A stretch of 5,709 nucleotides of DNA, taken from Streptomyces bikiniensis. GTDB lineage: Bacteria > Actinomycetota > Actinomycetes > Streptomycetales > Streptomycetaceae. The stretch is taken from NCBI GenBank assembly GCA_000716465.1, contig JNWL01000095.1:1-5709 (forward strand). Reading direction: 5' to 3'. The translations under genes and the position numbers were made by a program. Within the stretch, counting starts at the first letter, position 1; each line of letters begins with the position of its first letter. Shown here in pieces: positions 5,685-5,709 of this stretch. The notes under the pieces were generated by a model that was not told the DNA's origin, searched no databases, and saw only the letters and a program-made list of their open reading frames with translations.

Positions 5685-5709
5685 ATGCGAGGCGGGAAGC
5701 TGCTTCCTT

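Larger units (their letters stand above)
5435..5709 (+). pseudogene. Glycine-rich protein gene, probably interrupted; runs off the right edge
   Basis: The ATG at 5435 overlaps the glycosyltransferase stop and has AAGGA nine bases before it. The first 56 residues are coding-like: MTTPRPGYHCVKRFKNTGKI, then FRVPDDVTSLDVRIWGSGGG and a GGGGGYAGGG run. A beta-rich entry of the type F-x-VP-x-x-V-T-x-L-x-V-x-x-WG followed by glycine-rich sequence is common in actinomycete glycine-rich proteins and some phage tail adhesins; relatives usually continue for hundreds of residues. From about 5603 the codons lose G/C in third position and the frame turns into a hydrophobic then Lys/Arg/His-rich stretch (HRWPRARKRKRHH). 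The frame has no stop before the window ends. I take this as an intact start with a foreign 3' part. No signal peptide is visible. Alternatively it is an unusual small basic protein. Confidence 0.55.

Overview
The window is high-GC DNA with the strong third-position G/C bias, GTG/TTG starts and purine-rich ribosome binding sites of a streptomycete-like actinomycete. This assignment rests on composition and protein style, not on a marker gene. No rRNA, tRNA or CRISPR array is visible. The region reads as accessory DNA: two intact-looking genes sit between pieces of broken genes.

Left part (1-1207): a metallo-beta-lactamase-fold hydrolase enters from the left edge and loses its frame near base 265. 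A pirin C-terminus of about 52 residues follows on the minus strand at 629-787, without the rest of its gene. The spacers around them hold no recognisable gene. A strong hairpin at 1120-1161 probably terminates the next gene.

Centre (1208-4013): one long minus-strand gene encodes a 643-residue protein with six NHL-type repeats, likely a six-bladed beta-propeller, followed by about 270 residues of beta-rich sequence. A perfect 19-bp inverted repeat lies inside its first 30 codons. Upstream, an 874-bp divergent spacer holds an operator-like cluster of CCGAA/TTCGG half sites and a perfect 15-bp hairpin.

Right part (4014-5709): a family-4-like (GT-B) glycosyltransferase runs on the plus strand and overlaps by ATGA the start of a glycine-rich protein gene. 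That gene begins normally but loses coding character near base 5603. There the opposite strand spells a short peptide resembling an IS5-type transposase, so the gene may have been cut by a mobile-element remnant.

Working together (inference): the glycosyltransferase and the glycine-rich protein look translationally coupled, which would fit an enzyme and its protein substrate, perhaps a surface or adhesin-like glycoprotein. The divergent NHL propeller could be a binding partner. Nothing in the sequence proves this link, and the glycine-rich partner appears damaged in this copy.
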